Program-made: the position numbers and the translations under genes
Assembly (NCBI RefSeq): GCF_009617995.1
Contig: NZ_CP044129.1
Span: 2,666,001-2,730,000 of the forward strand
DNA from: Halomicrobium sp. LC1Hm
Lineage (GTDB): Archaea > Halobacteriota > Halobacteria > Halobacteriales > Haloarculaceae
DNA length: 64,000 nt
Direction: 5' to 3'
Part shown: positions 43,192-52,879 of the stretch, piece after piece
Layout: each line of letters opens with the position of its first letter
How positions within the stretch are numbered: position 1 is the stretch's first letter
The notes under the pieces: model-generated
What the model was told of the DNA's origin: nothing
Databases searched by the model: none
Seen by the model: only the letters and a program-made list of their open reading frames with translations

Positions 43192-44279
43192 CGTTCACCT
43201 CGGAGTTTCTGTCGCATCCGCCACTCGACGAACTGCGAGGAGACGCTGAGGAACATCACCATGACGAACAGGACGACGCCACCGGCGAACAGCGCACTCA
43301 TGTGGAGACCGCTGGCGTTGCCCCCCTCGAAGGCGATCACAGTCGTCAGCGTCTCGCCGTAGCCCGCGAACACGTCGAAGATCGGCGACGGGAACCCTTT
43401 CGTGTGTGAGAGCATTACCGTGGCCGCCATGGTCTCGCCCATGGCACGACCGACGCCGAGCAAGATTGCCGCCGAGATGCCCGACAGCGCCGCGGGGATG
43501 GTGACGCTCTTGGTCGTCTGCCACTCGGTCGATCCCATCGCCAGCGAGCCGCTCTTCATCGACTCGGGGACCGTCGAGAGCGCGTCTTCCGCGACCGTGA
43601 CGATGGTCGGCAACGCCATGATGCCGACCATCAGACCGGCCCCGAAGTAGTTCCCGATCGTCGGGGTGTTGAACTCCGCGTAGAGGTACTGATTGACGAT
43701 CGTCAGTCCGATGAACCCGTAGGTGATCGAGGGGATCCCGGCCATCAGCTCGATGCCGGGCTTGACGAGTTCGCGAACGCGGGGCGGTGCCAGTTCGCTG
43801 ACGAAGATCGCACCGGCGACGCCCAGCGGTGCCGCGACGATCGTCGCGATGACGGTGGTGAGTGCGGTCCCGACCATCATCGGCGTGAGCGACCAGACCG
43901 TCCCGCCGTCGCCACCCCAGAGACGTGGGGGCGATTCGGTTCGGAAGAACAGGTCGAGTCCCATCTGTCGGAACACCGGCAGTGTCCGCAAGAGCAGGAA
44001 GGCGATGATCAGCGCCAGCACGCCGACGGTCGCGACGGTCGTGAGGAAGGTGAGCCCCTTCGCGGTCTCGGCCTGGTACCGCGCCCAGCCGTAGGCGGTC
44101 GTCGTCAGAAAGCCCACGAGCGGCAGGATCGTCCACGCTGAACCGACGAAGAAGAGCGCGAAGCCGACGGCGATCCAGCCGGCGACGAGTACGTGCAACG
44201 CGATCGCACCGTCTTCCGTTCGGGACCGGTAGTCTCGTGCCCGTTGTGAGAGCCCGGTGAGTGAGAGTCGTTGAAGCAT
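43188..44279 (-). CDS. pstC: Phosphate ABC transporter permease PstC
   Basis: 363 residues. About 75 residues with extra helices precede the canonical PstC core: GIELMAGIPSITYGFIGL, EDALSTVPESMKSGSLAMG (EAA loop) and LLGVGRAMGETMAATVM. It forms the membrane channel with PstA. 37 bp after pstS. Confidence 0.94.
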   Translation of the reverse strand: MLQRLSLTGLSQRARDYRSRTEDGAIALHVLVAGWIAVGFALFFVGSAWTILPLVGFLTTTAYGWARYQAETAKGLTFLTTVATVGVLALIIAFLLLRTLPVFRQMGLDLFFRTESPPRLWGGDGGTVWSLTPMMVGTALTTVIATIVAAPLGVAGAIFVSELAPPRVRELVKPGIELMAGIPSITYGFIGLTIVNQYLYAEFNTPTIGNYFGAGLMVGIMALPTIVTVAEDALSTVPESMKSGSLAMGSTEWQTTKSVTIPAALSGISAAILLGVGRAMGETMAATVMLSHTKGFPSPIFDVFAGYGETLTTVIAFEGGNASGLHMSALFAGGVVLFVMVMFLSVSSQFVEWRMRQKLRGER

Positions 44280-44316
44280 TGGATCGTAGTATCCGGAAAG
44301 CCCAGGGTCCGCGACG

Positions 44317-45486
44317 CTATTCGTACTTCGAGGCTGCGACCTTCTCGCGCTGTGCTTCGAGGCGGTCGGCTGGCAGCTTGAAGTAGTTGTTACCGGCGAC
44401 GAAGATCTCCTGTCCGAAGTCGCTCAGACAGAAGTTGATGAAGGCCGCTTCCTTCCGGGACGTGTCCTCGTAGGTGTACGCGTGGAGGTCCCGAGAGAGG
44501 GGATACTCCTGAGCACCGAGGTTCTTGCCGTACTCGTAGACGGTGCCGTCGATCTCCAGACCGATCGGCGGCGTATTGCCGTCGGGTTCGACGAACGCCA
44601 GCGCGATGTAGGCGATGGCGTTGTCGGCCTGTCCGACCGCCTGCTGGAGCTGCTGGTTCTGACCGAACCGCTGGTCGGGGCTGATCGGCTCGTCGGGGTC
44701 GCCGTAGACGTTGTTCCGGAAGGCGGTGTCGGTCCCCGAACCCTCTGCGCGACCGAGCGCGAGAATGTCCTTGTCCGGGCCGCCGACCTCGCTCCAGTTC
44801 GTGATCTCGCCCTTGTACATGCCCCGAAGGTCGTCGATCGTGATCTGCTCGACGCCCGCGTCGGCGATCTCGGGACTGACGACGATCGGCTGGCCGTCGA
44901 CGCCGACGACGTGGTCGACGAACCCGTCGAGCCCCTCGGCGTCCTCCCCGAGTTCGGACGCGGCCGAGGAACTCGCGTCGCCGATGTCGACGCGGCCCTC
45001 CATGACGCCCTCGATCCCGGTCCCGGAGTGAGAGAGGGCGATCGAGACGCGGTACGGTGGGCTAGATCGCTCGCCGGTCGCTTCGTAGCCGTACTCCGAG
45101 GCGAAGTAGTCGGCGAGCCGCATGTCGGTGCCGTACTCCTCGGCCCACTCGGAGGGCCAGTAGTCCCCGTCACCGGCCTCGGGGTTGGAGTTCCAGTAGC
45201 TCGCCGCGGTGTTCGTGATCGGGAACACCGTCGAGGAACCGTCACCCGTCAGGACGCTCGTGTCCATCCCACCGCCGCCGCCGCTCTCCGAGCCGTCGGA
45301 GTCCGTGGCGGTCGAGCCGTCACCGCTCGACGCCTCGCCGCCGGAGCCTCCGTCGGCGCTGTCGCCGTCGCCACTGCCTCCGCTCTCGCTGCACCCTGCC
45401 ACAGCGGCGGCCCCAGCCGAGCCCGCCGCCGCGACGAATTTCCGCCGTGATACCAGATCAGACAGTCGCGCTGACTCGCGTGTCAT
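44317..45486 (-). CDS. pstS: Phosphate-binding lipoprotein PstS
   Basis: 389 residues. Signal SRRKFVAAAGSAGAAAVAGC with twin Arg and lipobox Cys, then a Ser/Gly/Asp linker. PstS core: LTGDGSSTVFPITNTAASYW (phosphate-binding loop, about residues 80-100), LSHSGTGIEGVMEGRVDIGDASS and ALGRAEGSGTDTAFRNNVYG. High-affinity phosphate capture at the cell surface. ATG at 45486; a GTG directly before it is also possible. Promoter and an inverted repeat lie upstream. Confidence 0.94.
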   Translation of the reverse strand: MTRESARLSDLVSRRKFVAAAGSAGAAAVAGCSESGGSGDGDSADGGSGGEASSGDGSTATDSDGSESGGGGGMDTSVLTGDGSSTVFPITNTAASYWNSNPEAGDGDYWPSEWAEEYGTDMRLADYFASEYGYEATGERSSPPYRVSIALSHSGTGIEGVMEGRVDIGDASSSAASELGEDAEGLDGFVDHVVGVDGQPIVVSPEIADAGVEQITIDDLRGMYKGEITNWSEVGGPDKDILALGRAEGSGTDTAFRNNVYGDPDEPISPDQRFGQNQQLQQAVGQADNAIAYIALAFVEPDGNTPPIGLEIDGTVYEYGKNLGAQEYPLSRDLHAYTYEDTSRKEAAFINFCLSDFGQEIFVAGNNYFKLPADRLEAQREKVAASKYE

Positions 45487-45520
45487 CACCAGAAACCGGA
45501 CGGAGCATTACTAAACTCGT

Positions 45521-45608
45521 TTATAATAGCGGTACTTGAGAGTATGTTCGTTTCGGTGCGGTACGTACCGATACGATCCCAATAGAGAGCTATATATCGA
45601 TACGTACC
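45521..45608 (-). promoter_or_regulatory. pst promoter with upstream inverted repeat
   Basis: TATA-like TATTATAA (minus strand, 45521-45528) is 35-42 bp before the ATG. Further upstream, GGTACGTACCGATA (45560-45573) and, on the other strand, GGTACGTATCGATA (45595-45608) form a 14-bp inverted repeat with one mismatch. This is a good candidate for a phosphate-responsive operator controlling pstSCAB-phoU. Confidence 0.55.
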
Positions 45609-45659
45609 ACCGGGCCGTCGTCTCCGGGTTCGAGCGGCACGAACGCGAGACAGCCCGCC

Positions 45660-45669
45660 CCGGCAGTAT
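45660..45669. repeat. Palindromic element fragment at the mutS stop
   Basis: Directly after the minus-strand mutS stop the sequence reads TGATACTGCCGG, the first arm of the repeat family; no second arm follows. Confidence 0.5.
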
Positions 45670-48425
45670 CAGTCCGCGATGTCGTCCTGGAGTCGGGCGA
45701 GCGCGTTCATCGCCTCGATGGGCGTCATCGTCGCCACGTCCAGCCGTGCCAGCCGCTCGCGGAGCGGATCGGCGTCGGGTCTGCTCTCGTCACCGATCGC
45801 CGCCTCGACTGCGGCGTGGCCGTCGGTCGACGCCGACGGCGGTTCGCTCGCCGGGGCCGACGGCTGGGTCGCCGCGCCGTTTTCGGCGTCCGAGGACTCA
45901 CTCCGTTCGTCCTCGCTGCTCACGGGTCGTCCCTCCCCGCTCGCTCGTTCCGAGGGCTCACTCCGTTCGCCCTCGCTTGCCAACAACGTCCGGGATCGCT
46001 CGACCACCGAATCGGGCACGCCAGCCAGGGCCGCGACCTCGATCCCGTAGGACGCCGCGGCCGCGCCGGGGGCGACGCTGTGCTCGAAGACGACATCGTC
46101 GCCGTCGTGGCGCGTCTCGAAGTGGCGGTTGTGGACGCCGGGCAGTTCGTCGGCGACGGCCGTCAGCTCGTGGTGGTGGGTGGCAAAGAGCGTGTAGGCC
46201 CCGATTTCGTCGTGGACGTGTTCGGTGACGGCGCGGGCGATGGCGAGCCCGTCGGCCGTCGAGGTCCCGCGGCCGACCTCGTCCAGCAGGATCAGCGAGT
46301 CGCTGGTCGCGCCCTGCAAGATGTCGGCGAGTTCGGTCATCTCGATCATGAACGTCGAGCGCCCGCCAGCGATGTCGTCGCTCGCGCCGACGCGGGTGAA
46401 CACGCGGTCGACGATCGGCAGGCTCGCCTCACGGGCGGGGACGAAGCTCCCGGCCTGTGCCAGCACGCAGAGGAGCGCGATCTGGCGCATGTAGGTGGAC
46501 TTGCCGCTCATGTTGGGGCCGGTGAGGATCGTGAAAAACGCGTCCGGAGTGAGGCGGGCGTCGTTGGGAACGAACGACTCTTCGGCGCGCTCGACAACGG
46601 GGTGGCGGCCGGCCGTCACGTCGATGGCGTCCCCGCCGACGCTGGGTCGGCAGTAGTCGTGGGTCGCCGCCACCTCGCCGAAGGACACGAGCACGTCCAG
46701 CGTCGCCAGGCGGTCGGCCAGCGCCTGCACGCGCTCGGCCTCGGCCGCGATCGCCGCCCGGACCTCGCAGAACAGTTCGTATTCGAGGTCGTCGGCGGCC
46801 GTCTCGGCGCGGACGATTTCCTCTTCGCGCTCCTTGAGCTCGGGCGTGACGAAGCGCTCCGAGTTTTTCAGCGTCTGGCGGCGCTCGTAGTCGTCGGGGA
46901 CGCTGTCGAGGTTGGGGTCGGTCACCTCGATGTAGTAGCCGTGGACGGAGTTGTGCCCGACCTTCAGCGAGTCGATCCCGGTGCGTTCGCGCTCGTTGAT
47001 CTCCAGGTCGTCGATCCACCGCTTGCCCGACTGCTCGGTCTCGCGCAGCGCGTCGAGGTCGTCGTCGTACCCCTCGCGGATCACGTCGCCCTCGGTGACT
47101 TCCTGGGGCGGGTCCGGACAGATCGCCGCCTCGATCTCCTCGCGCACGTCCGTCAGCGGGTCCAGCCCCTCGTAGAGGTCCGCGAGCAGGGCGCTGTCGG
47201 CGTCTGCCAGCTGCTCGCGCACGTCCGGCACGACGGCCAGCGTGGCGGCGAGCGAGCGCAGGTCTCGCGCGTTCGCCCGACCGCGAGAGACGCGCGAGAT
47301 CAGTCGTTCGAGGTCGTACACCGCCGTGAGCAGTTCGTGGAGTCGTTCGCGACGCTGGAGTCCCTCGACCAGCTCGGCGACCGCCTCGTGACGGCGCTCG
47401 ATCCGGTCGGCGTCCAGCAGCGGGCGGCGCAGCCAGTCGCCAAGCCGTCGCCGGCCGAGCGCGCAGGCGGTCTCGTCGACGGTGTCGACCAGCGTGCGTC
47501 CCTCGTGGCCCCGCACCGCCCGGCGCTCGAACAGTTCGAGGCTGTCGAGTGCGACCGCGTCGAGCAGCATGTACTCGCGAGGATCGTAGCGCGTGAGGTG
47601 TGTGAGATACGTCAGCTGCCCGCCGCCGTCGTCTGCGATCTCGTCGCTCGTGCCCGCACCGCCCCCGCGGGTGTACTCGGCGTACTCCAGCAGCGCGCCG
47701 CAGGCTCGCACCTCCAGGTCGTCGGCCAGCAGCGCGTCCGGATCACCGAAGTACGTCCGCACTCGGTCGGCGGCGTCCTCGAAGGCGAACACCGACTCGT
47801 CGTACGGCGTCACCATCGCCGCGGTGTCGAAGACCCGATCCCCGTCCACGTCGACGCCGGGGCCGACGATCGCCTCCGCGGGTGCGAACCGGCCCACTTC
47901 GTCGGCGACGGCGTCGACGGCGTCGGCGCTGGTCGCGTAGAAGTCGCCCGTCGACACGTCGAGCAGCGCCAGCCCGTAGCGGCGGCCGTCGGCCGTCAGC
48001 GCGGCGACGTAGTTGTTGTCCGGTGAGTCCAGCAGTTCGTCCTCGGTCAGGGTCCCCGGCGTGATGATCCGCGTCACCGCCCGGTCGACGACGCCGCTGA
48101 CCGCGTCGGGGTCTTCGACCTGGTCCGCGATGGCGACGCGGTAGCCGGCGTCAAGCAGCGTCTCGACGTAGCTCTCGGCGTTGTCGATGGGGGCGCCGGC
48201 CATCGCGTACTGTCCGGTCGAGTCCTCGCGCTTGGTCAGCGTGATCTCACAGAGCCGGGCGACCCGCTCGGCGGCACCGCAGAAGGCCTCGTAGAAGTCA
48301 CCCACCTGGAACAGGACCAGCGAGTCGTCGTAGGCCCGACAGAGCTCGTAGTACTGGCGCATCATCGGCGTCAGCTCGTCGGCCCGCTCGGCCATCTTCT
48401 CGGGAGGTCCCAGCGCCGCGTCCAT
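45669..48425 (-). CDS. mutS: DNA mismatch repair protein MutS (first paralogue)
   Basis: 918 residues with the complete MutS1 order: mismatch-recognition domain with VGDFYEAF (Phe-x-Glu, about residues 41-48), connector, core levers, clamp, and ATPase with Walker [10 protein letters not shown] (about 635-643), Walker [17 protein letters not shown] and [10 protein letters not shown] Ser/Glu-rich linker with palindromic DNA precedes the C-terminal dimerisation region ([17 protein letters not shown]). Promoter AGTATATT lies 28-35 bp before the ATG. The partner mutL begins at the right end of the window. A second MutS1 gene is 6.7 kb away on the other strand. Confidence 0.96.
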   Translation of the reverse strand: MDAALGPPEKMAERADELTPMMRQYYELCRAYDDSLVLFQVGDFYEAFCGAAERVARLCEITLTKREDSTGQYAMAGAPIDNAESYVETLLDAGYRVAIADQVEDPDAVSGVVDRAVTRIITPGTLTEDELLDSPDNNYVAALTADGRRYGLALLDVSTGDFYATSADAVDAVADEVGRFAPAEAIVGPGVDVDGDRVFDTAAMVTPYDESVFAFEDAADRVRTYFGDPDALLADDLEVRACGALLEYAEYTRGGGAGTSDEIADDGGGQLTYLTHLTRYDPREYMLLDAVALDSLELFERRAVRGHEGRTLVDTVDETACALGRRRLGDWLRRPLLDADRIERRHEAVAELVEGLQRRERLHELLTAVYDLERLISRVSRGRANARDLRSLAATLAVVPDVREQLADADSALLADLYEGLDPLTDVREEIEAAICPDPPQEVTEGDVIREGYDDDLDALRETEQSGKRWIDDLEINERERTGIDSLKVGHNSVHGYYIEVTDPNLDSVPDDYERRQTLKNSERFVTPELKEREEEIVRAETAADDLEYELFCEVRAAIAAEAERVQALADRLATLDVLVSFGEVAATHDYCRPSVGGDAIDVTAGRHPVVERAEESFVPNDARLTPDAFFTILTGPNMSGKSTYMRQIALLCVLAQAGSFVPAREASLPIVDRVFTRVGASDDIAGGRSTFMIEMTELADILQGATSDSLILLDEVGRGTSTADGLAIARAVTEHVHDEIGAYTLFATHHHELTAVADELPGVHNRHFETRHDGDDVVFEHSVAPGAAAASYGIEVAALAGVPDSVVERSRTLLASEGERSEPSERASGEGRPVSSEDERSESSDAENGAATQPSAPASEPPSASTDGHAAVEAAIGDESRPDADPLRERLARLDVATMTPIEAMNALARLQDDIAD
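45891..45975. repeat. Two covarying palindromes 60 bp apart inside mutS
   Basis: CGAGGAC-TCACTCCGTTC-GTCCTCG (45891-45915) and CGAGGGC-TCACTCCGTTC-GCCCTCG (45951-45975): identical 11-nt loops and 7-bp arms that differ by one compensated base pair. They encode the Ser/Glu-rich linker [14 protein letters not shown] and its neighbour. Confidence 0.8.
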
Positions 48426-48452
48426 ATCCGGGAGGGAAGCCCTGCCCGCCCA

Positions 48453-48460
48453 AATATACT
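48453..48460 (-). promoter_or_regulatory. TATA box of the first mutS
   Basis: AGTATATT on the minus strand, 28-35 bp before the start codon. Confidence 0.55.
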
Positions 48461-48628
48461 GCGGGTCGCCGGGACGGCTGTGGGCGGAGAGAGCTGTAGC
48501 GGTGGTTCGACGACGAGGTCGACACCGGCGTCGGCAGCGAGGGCACTGGTGGTGTGGAAACAGCCATCAAGGCGATGTTCGACATTCACTTTTTTAACTC
48601 CCTTTGCCACACGTAGGGCCACCTGCAC

Positions 48629-49723
48629 GTGACTTCGACTCCGTCCGCGTCGGATTCACCGTACGCACGACTCGTGTCCGGCTTTCTCAGGAATCAACAC
48701 TTCTTCGTGTTCACCGCACCAGTGGTGTTCGTCGCACTGGTGTACCTGTTCGCGCCGACCGACGGGGCCGGCGGGAGCGGCTACTGGCTGGAGTACTGGT
48801 GGCTGTTCCCCTGCTTCCTGCTGGGCGCGACGATCGTCAACACGGTGGGGATCAGCGGCGCGGCGCTTTTCGTCCCGTTCCTGATCTTCCTCTTCCCGCT
48901 GGTCGCGTCGCCACTCGACGCCGCGACGATCGTCAAAGTCGGGCTCATCAGCGAATCGTTCGGCCTGTCCAGTTCCGCCGTCGCGTTCGTCGCTCACGGC
49001 CTCGTGGATCGGCGAGTCGGAACGGCCATCGTCGGCGGGGCGCTCCCGCTGGTGGTCGGCGGCGCGTTCCTCTCTTTCTTCCTCCCGGAGCCGGTCTTCC
49101 AGCTCATGCTGGCGGTCGTGTTGACGCTGTCGGCGTACCTCCTCTTCCAGCTCGACCTCTCGCACGGCCACACGGGAGACAACGTCGAGACCGCTGCGGC
49201 GGACGGCGGCAGCGACCTGCCAGACGACGCCGACAAGCTGGGCCACGCGGGTGTGAGTACCGACGGTGACGGACAGGTCACCCGTGTCGACCGCAGCGGA
49301 ACGACCTACCGCTACGATCGATCGGGCTACGCCGAGCGGTTCGGCACGTACGGCTTCGGCGGCGTCTTCCAGGGTGTCGCCGGCTTCGGCATCGGCGAGA
49401 TCGGGATCGTCTCGATGCTGCGCTCGAAGATTCCCGTCCGCGTCGCCATCGGCACCAACCACATCATCGTCGCCATCACGGCGGTCGCCGCCTCGCTGAC
49501 TCACGTCTTCGGCGGCGGCCTCGTCGGAGCCCACCAGATGGACCTCGCGTCGACACCCTGGAACATGGTCGTCTTCACCGTCCCGGCGACGGTCACCGGC
49601 GGCCAGATCGCGCCCTACGTCACGTCGACGTTCAGCACGCGAACGCTGAAGCTGTTCGTCGCGGGACTGTTCGTGTTGATCTCGGTCGCGCTGTATATCC
49701 TCGCGAGCCAGGGGCTGTTCTGA
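48629..49723 (+). CDS. TSUP (TauE/SafE) family sulfite/organosulfonate exporter-like protein
   Basis: 364 residues, about eight helices in two halves, each with the TSUP pattern: GATIVNTVGISGAALFVPFL (first half) and GGVFQGVAGFGIGEIGIVSML (second half). A long hydrophilic loop of about 75 residues (rich in Asp/Gly) separates the halves. The family moves sulfite, sulfoacetate or similar anions. GTG start at 48629 is chosen; a TATA-like TTTTTAAC (48591-48598) lies 31-38 bp upstream. The stop TGA adjoins a diverged repeat copy. Confidence 0.87.
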   Translation: MTSTPSASDSPYARLVSGFLRNQHFFVFTAPVVFVALVYLFAPTDGAGGSGYWLEYWWLFPCFLLGATIVNTVGISGAALFVPFLIFLFPLVASPLDAATIVKVGLISESFGLSSSAVAFVAHGLVDRRVGTAIVGGALPLVVGGAFLSFFLPEPVFQLMLAVVLTLSAYLLFQLDLSHGHTGDNVETAAADGGSDLPDDADKLGHAGVSTDGDGQVTRVDRSGTTYRYDRSGYAERFGTYGFGGVFQGVAGFGIGEIGIVSMLRSKIPVRVAIGTNHIIVAITAVAASLTHVFGGGLVGAHQMDLASTPWNMVVFTVPATVTGGQIAPYVTSTFSTRTLKLFVAGLFVLISVALYILASQGLF

Positions 49724-49795
49724 TACGATCGGCAGCCATCTGGGACCGAGTGGCCGCCCCGCGGCGAACATCGTCGCGGAGTGAGGTGTCAGTAC
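49723..49795. repeat. Diverged palindromic element copy G
   Basis: Begins ATACGATCGGCAGCCATCTG at the TSUP stop codon and ends GTGTCAGTAC. The left part is related to copy E (ATCTG, CCGAGTGGCC), but most base pairing is lost. Confidence 0.4.
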
Positions 49796-49857
49796 GAGAC
49801 GACGGCAGTGAGAGCCGCCAGGGACAACCGTATTCGTCTGGGCGACCAAAGACCAGC

Positions 49858-50193
49858 ATGGCCACGGAAACACAGCCCCGACCCCACCTGCTCGACTCGA
49901 AGCCGGCGCTCGACGACCTGATCGCCAGCGAGGAGCGGCTGCTCGTGGAGTTTCACACGAAGGGCTGTTCGCTGTGCGAGGCGATGGCCCCGGTGCTCGA
50001 CGCGGTCGCGAAGGGGACCGACGCGACGGTCGCGACGATGAATCCCCGCGACGATCCCGTCCTCGTCGACGAGTACGACGTGCGGTCGGTGCCGAAGCTG
50101 TTGCTGTTCGTCGACGGCGAACTCGTCGAGACGCTAGAAGACGGGTTCGTTCCGGTCGAAGACGTGCGCGCGTTCGTCACCGAAACCGAATGA
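49858..50193 (+). CDS. Thioredoxin-family protein
   Basis: 111 residues, thioredoxin fold: LLVEFHTKGCSLCEAMAPVLD (split; active-site CSLC about residues 41-44), VRSVPKLLLF with cis-Pro (about 78-87) and DGELVETLEDG. The active site CSLC differs from the usual CGPC, so its redox potential is probably different. Cytoplasmic (no signal). Converges with the DsbA-like gene. Confidence 0.88.
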   Translation: MATETQPRPHLLDSKPALDDLIASEERLLVEFHTKGCSLCEAMAPVLDAVAKGTDATVATMNPRDDPVLVDEYDVRSVPKLLLFVDGELVETLEDGFVPVEDVRAFVTETE

Positions 50194-50227
50194 CGCGCGG
50201 GGAGCAAAGAGTCGACAGCGAGCGCGA

Positions 50228-50887
50228 TCAGGTCCCGTCGACGAGCCGTTCGAGCTGTTCCGGGGGGACCGCACCGCGGGCGGCGTAGCCGTCGGAGACG
50301 AACGTCGGGACGCCGGTGATTCCCTCGCGCTGGGCCTCGGTAAAGCGCGTAGTGACCGCCTCGCGGAGCGTCTCGTCGGCGAGCGCGTCGCGGATCTCGT
50401 CGCCGTCCAGACCCGCGCGTTCTGCGAGGGCCGCGAGTACGTCCGGATCGCCGATGTCGCGTTCCTCCTGCCACAGCGCCGTGAAGATGCTCGTGTCGAA
50501 GTCGAGCCACGTCTCGTAGTCGGCCGTCGTCTTGACGTGGTAGGAGGCGACCTGGGCCGACAGCGAGTCCACCTCGCTGGCCAGATCGAGGCTCATCTCG
50601 ACGTCGTACTCCGCTTGCAGGCGGCGGACGCTCTCCCTTGCCTGTTCGTAGTAGTCGTCGTCTTTGCCGTCGTCGACGGAGTGGTCGATCGAGCCGTCGG
50701 GGTTTCGTTTGTTGTGGCGCAGGTCGAACGGCCGCCAGTCGATCCGCAACTGCTCGTCGCGGTCCGCCTGGAACTGTCTGAGCGATTCGCGACCGAGATA
50801 ACAGAACGGACAGACGTAGTCGGAGTAGACCACGATCTCGTCGGTCGCCGTCGACTCCGGCCGGTCAGCGGCGTCGGTGTCGGTCAT
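50228..50887 (-). CDS. DsbA-family (FrnE-like) oxidoreductase
   Basis: 219 residues: VVYSDYVCPFCYLG with CPFC (about residues 25-28), a long helical insertion (to about 150) and GITGVPTFVSDGYAARGA with cis-Pro at the C-terminal thioredoxin half. This is the cytoplasmic FrnE/HCCA-isomerase-like group. It may act in disulfide or glutathione-like exchange. Start at MTDTDAADRPE; the frame open further upstream overlaps the next small gene antisense or in another phase. Confidence 0.9.
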   Translation of the reverse strand: MTDTDAADRPESTATDEIVVYSDYVCPFCYLGRESLRQFQADRDEQLRIDWRPFDLRHNKRNPDGSIDHSVDDGKDDDYYEQARESVRRLQAEYDVEMSLDLASEVDSLSAQVASYHVKTTADYETWLDFDTSIFTALWQEERDIGDPDVLAALAERAGLDGDEIRDALADETLREAVTTRFTEAQREGITGVPTFVSDGYAARGAVPPEQLERLVDGT

Positions 50888-50945
50888 CCGAACCACGTTT
50901 TGCAGTCCGGACGGAAGAGCGTTGGCCGGTCGTGTGTCCGCGGTA

Positions 50946-51125
50946 TCAAGCCGAGGAGGTGTCCTCGCCCACCTCGACGGCGTAGTCCGATTGGATCCAG
51001 GCCGCCGAGTTGGTCCGATCGTAGACGATGGTGTCGCCGTCGTCGGTCGTGAACGCACCGAACTGTTCGTCGGCGCTGGGTTCGTCGTCGGTTGCCATGT
51101 CGGAGGGAGCGTCTGGTTCGGTCAT
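50946..51125 (-). CDS. Small acidic protein, first of two sister genes
   Basis: 59 residues (MTEPDAPSDMATDDEPSADE at the N-terminus) ending with the shared block FGAFTTDDG, VVYDR-like IVYDR, NSAAWIQSDYAV. The block VYDRxNxxAWIQSD is repeated in the next gene upstream. This conserved C-terminal block is known in haloarchaeal small proteins of unknown function. No cysteine, no membrane segment. The stop TGA is followed by TACCG, like the repeat family start. Confidence 0.75.
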   Translation of the reverse strand: MTEPDAPSDMATDDEPSADEQFGAFTTDDGDTIVYDRTNSAAWIQSDYAVEVGEDTSSA

Positions 51126-51274
51126 CGGTTGAAATACGGTACCAGTTCACAATGGAATGGTGGACATAAGCCTTTCCCGAGTGCCATAAGGAATAGTAAT
51201 ACCATACTAGGACTCGGTGCTGTCGGAGAGACTCCAGAAAAGCCGCGCACGCCGTGGACGCGTGCGATCGACGG

Positions 51275-51424
51275 CTACTGCCCACTCAGATCCAGTGCGA
51301 AGTCCGACTGGATCCAGGCGTCCGGATTCTCGCGGTCGTAGACCACGAAGTTCCCGTCGCCCGTCACGAACGTCCCGTACTTGTCGCTCTGTTCCCCACC
51401 TGTTCGATCGACTGTGCGTGTCAT
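51275..51424 (-). CDS. Small acidic protein, second sister gene
   Basis: 49 residues, starting MTRTVDRTGGEQSDKYG and ending YDRENPDAWIQSDFALDLSG. Same block (YDRxNxxAWIQSDxAxxL) as the downstream gene, so the two arose by duplication. An A/T-rich box (ATATTTATGAT, minus strand about 51474-51484) lies upstream and may drive transcription. Function unknown. Confidence 0.75.
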   Translation of the reverse strand: MTRTVDRTGGEQSDKYGTFVTGDGNFVVYDRENPDAWIQSDFALDLSGQ

Positions 51425-51557
51425 CGTCCCATGCCACCCGGCGACCCGGGTTGACAGACGTACACGACCACATATCATAAATATTATTAATTTCGCGGCG
51501 ATTCGCAGCGAGATCAGGATCACCATCCATTAGGGCGGGGTCGCCCTGTCGTCACAC

Positions 51558-52871
51558 ATGACACGAGAGGCCGCGCCCGTCACGCCCCCGGTCGTCCTGT
51601 CGATCGCCGGCAGCGACAGCGGCGGCGGTGCGGGGATCCAGGCGGACACGAAGACGATCGAAGCGGGCGGCGCGTTCGCGACGACGGCGATCACCGGCGT
51701 CACCGCACAGAACACGCAGGGCGTCCGGGACGTGACCACGCTCGACCCGGCGACGGTCGACGCACAGATCGACGCCGTCGTCGAGGACTTCGACGTGGCG
51801 GCGGTCAAGACGGGCATGCTGTCGACGACCGCGGTCGTCGAGACGGTGACCGAGTACGCCGCGGCCTTGCCCGCGCTGGTCGTCGACCCCGTCATGGTCG
51901 CCGCCAGCGGCGACCGACTGCTCGACCCGGCGGCAGAAGCCGCCTACGAGGACCTGATCGCGGAGGCGGCAGTCGTGACGCCAAACGCCGACGAGGCCGA
52001 GGTGTTGACCGACATCGAAGTGACCGACGCCGACGCGGCGCGGCGCGCGGGCGAGGCGCTCGTGGCGATGGGTGCCGACGCGGCCCTGGTCAAGGGCGGG
52101 CACGTCCCCGGCGACGCCGTCGTCGACACGCTCGTGACCGACGAGACGGTCCACACCTACCGACACGATCGGATCGACACGGCGGCGACCCACGGGTCGG
52201 GCTGTACCCTCTCCAGTGCGGTCGCGACGCGGCTGGCACACGGCGACGACACGGAGACCGCCGTCGGCGAGGGGATCGCCCTGCTCGCCCGCGCGGTCCG
52301 GTACAACGTCGACGTGGGCGAGGGGGCGGGTGCCGTCCACCACACCGTCGAGAGCCGCAACGAGGCCGCGCGCAACGAGACCGTCGAAGCCGTCGAGGCC
52401 GTCGTCGCGGGACTGAGTGACGCGAACGCGACCGCGCTGGTCCCACACGGCATCGCCAACGTCGCGGGGGCGACGCCCTACGCCGAATCCCCGGCAGAGG
52501 TGGCGGCCGTCGAGGGCGGTATCGGGCTGACCCGAGACGGAATCCGCTCCAACCGCGGCGTCCGTTTCGGCGTCCCGACGCCGCTCGCAGAGACGATCCT
52601 CGCCTGCCGGGAGCACGATCCAGCGGTCAGGTTCGCGCTGTCGTGTACGGCCGCGTCACCGCTCGTCGACGCGCTGGGGACGCTCGACGGGGCGACGGCG
52701 ACCGTCGAGAACGGCGAGACCGAGGCGCGCGTGCAAGCGGCGTTCGCGGACTGTGAGACGACGCCCGCGGCGATCGTCGACCGCCACGACGACCGCCTCG
52801 TCGTCCTCGCGCCGGAGGCGACCCAGCTGCTCGAACGCGTCCAGACCCTCGTCGCCAGCGTCGAGGCGTGA
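51558..52871 (+). CDS. thiDN: ThiD-ThiN bifunctional thiamine biosynthesis protein
   Basis: 437 residues. Residues about 10-270 are HMP/HMP-P kinase Thi[21 protein letters not shown] (substrate and ATP site), [25 protein letters not shown], and [17 protein letters not shown] (anion hole/catalytic Asp region). Residues about 275-437 are ThiN, the archaeal thiamine-phosphate synthase ([38 protein letters not shown]). Makes HMP-PP and joins it to thiazole phosphate. The ThDP made could serve the ThDP enzyme at 12.8 kb. No TPP riboswitch was recognised upstream. Confidence 0.93.
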   Translation: MTREAAPVTPPVVLSIAGSDSGGGAGIQADTKTIEAGGAFATTAITGVTAQNTQGVRDVTTLDPATVDAQIDAVVEDFDVAAVKTGMLSTTAVVETVTEYAAALPALVVDPVMVAASGDRLLDPAAEAAYEDLIAEAAVVTPNADEAEVLTDIEVTDADAARRAGEALVAMGADAALVKGGHVPGDAVVDTLVTDETVHTYRHDRIDTAATHGSGCTLSSAVATRLAHGDDTETAVGEGIALLARAVRYNVDVGEGAGAVHHTVESRNEAARNETVEAVEAVVAGLSDANATALVPHGIANVAGATPYAESPAEVAAVEGGIGLTRDGIRSNRGVRFGVPTPLAETILACREHDPAVRFALSCTAASPLVDALGTLDGATATVENGETEARVQAAFADCETTPAAIVDRHDDRLVVLAPEATQLLERVQTLVASVEA

Positions 52872-52879
52872 GCCCGTAG

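Noticed and set aside
45816-48026. Plus-strand frame of more than 700 codons opposite mutS
   Set aside because: Antisense shadow of mutS without any recognisable domain.
51425-51557. TPP riboswitch before thiDN
   Set aside because: The leader lacks the conserved THI-box core; the A/T-rich stretch is better explained by promoters of the divergent genes.
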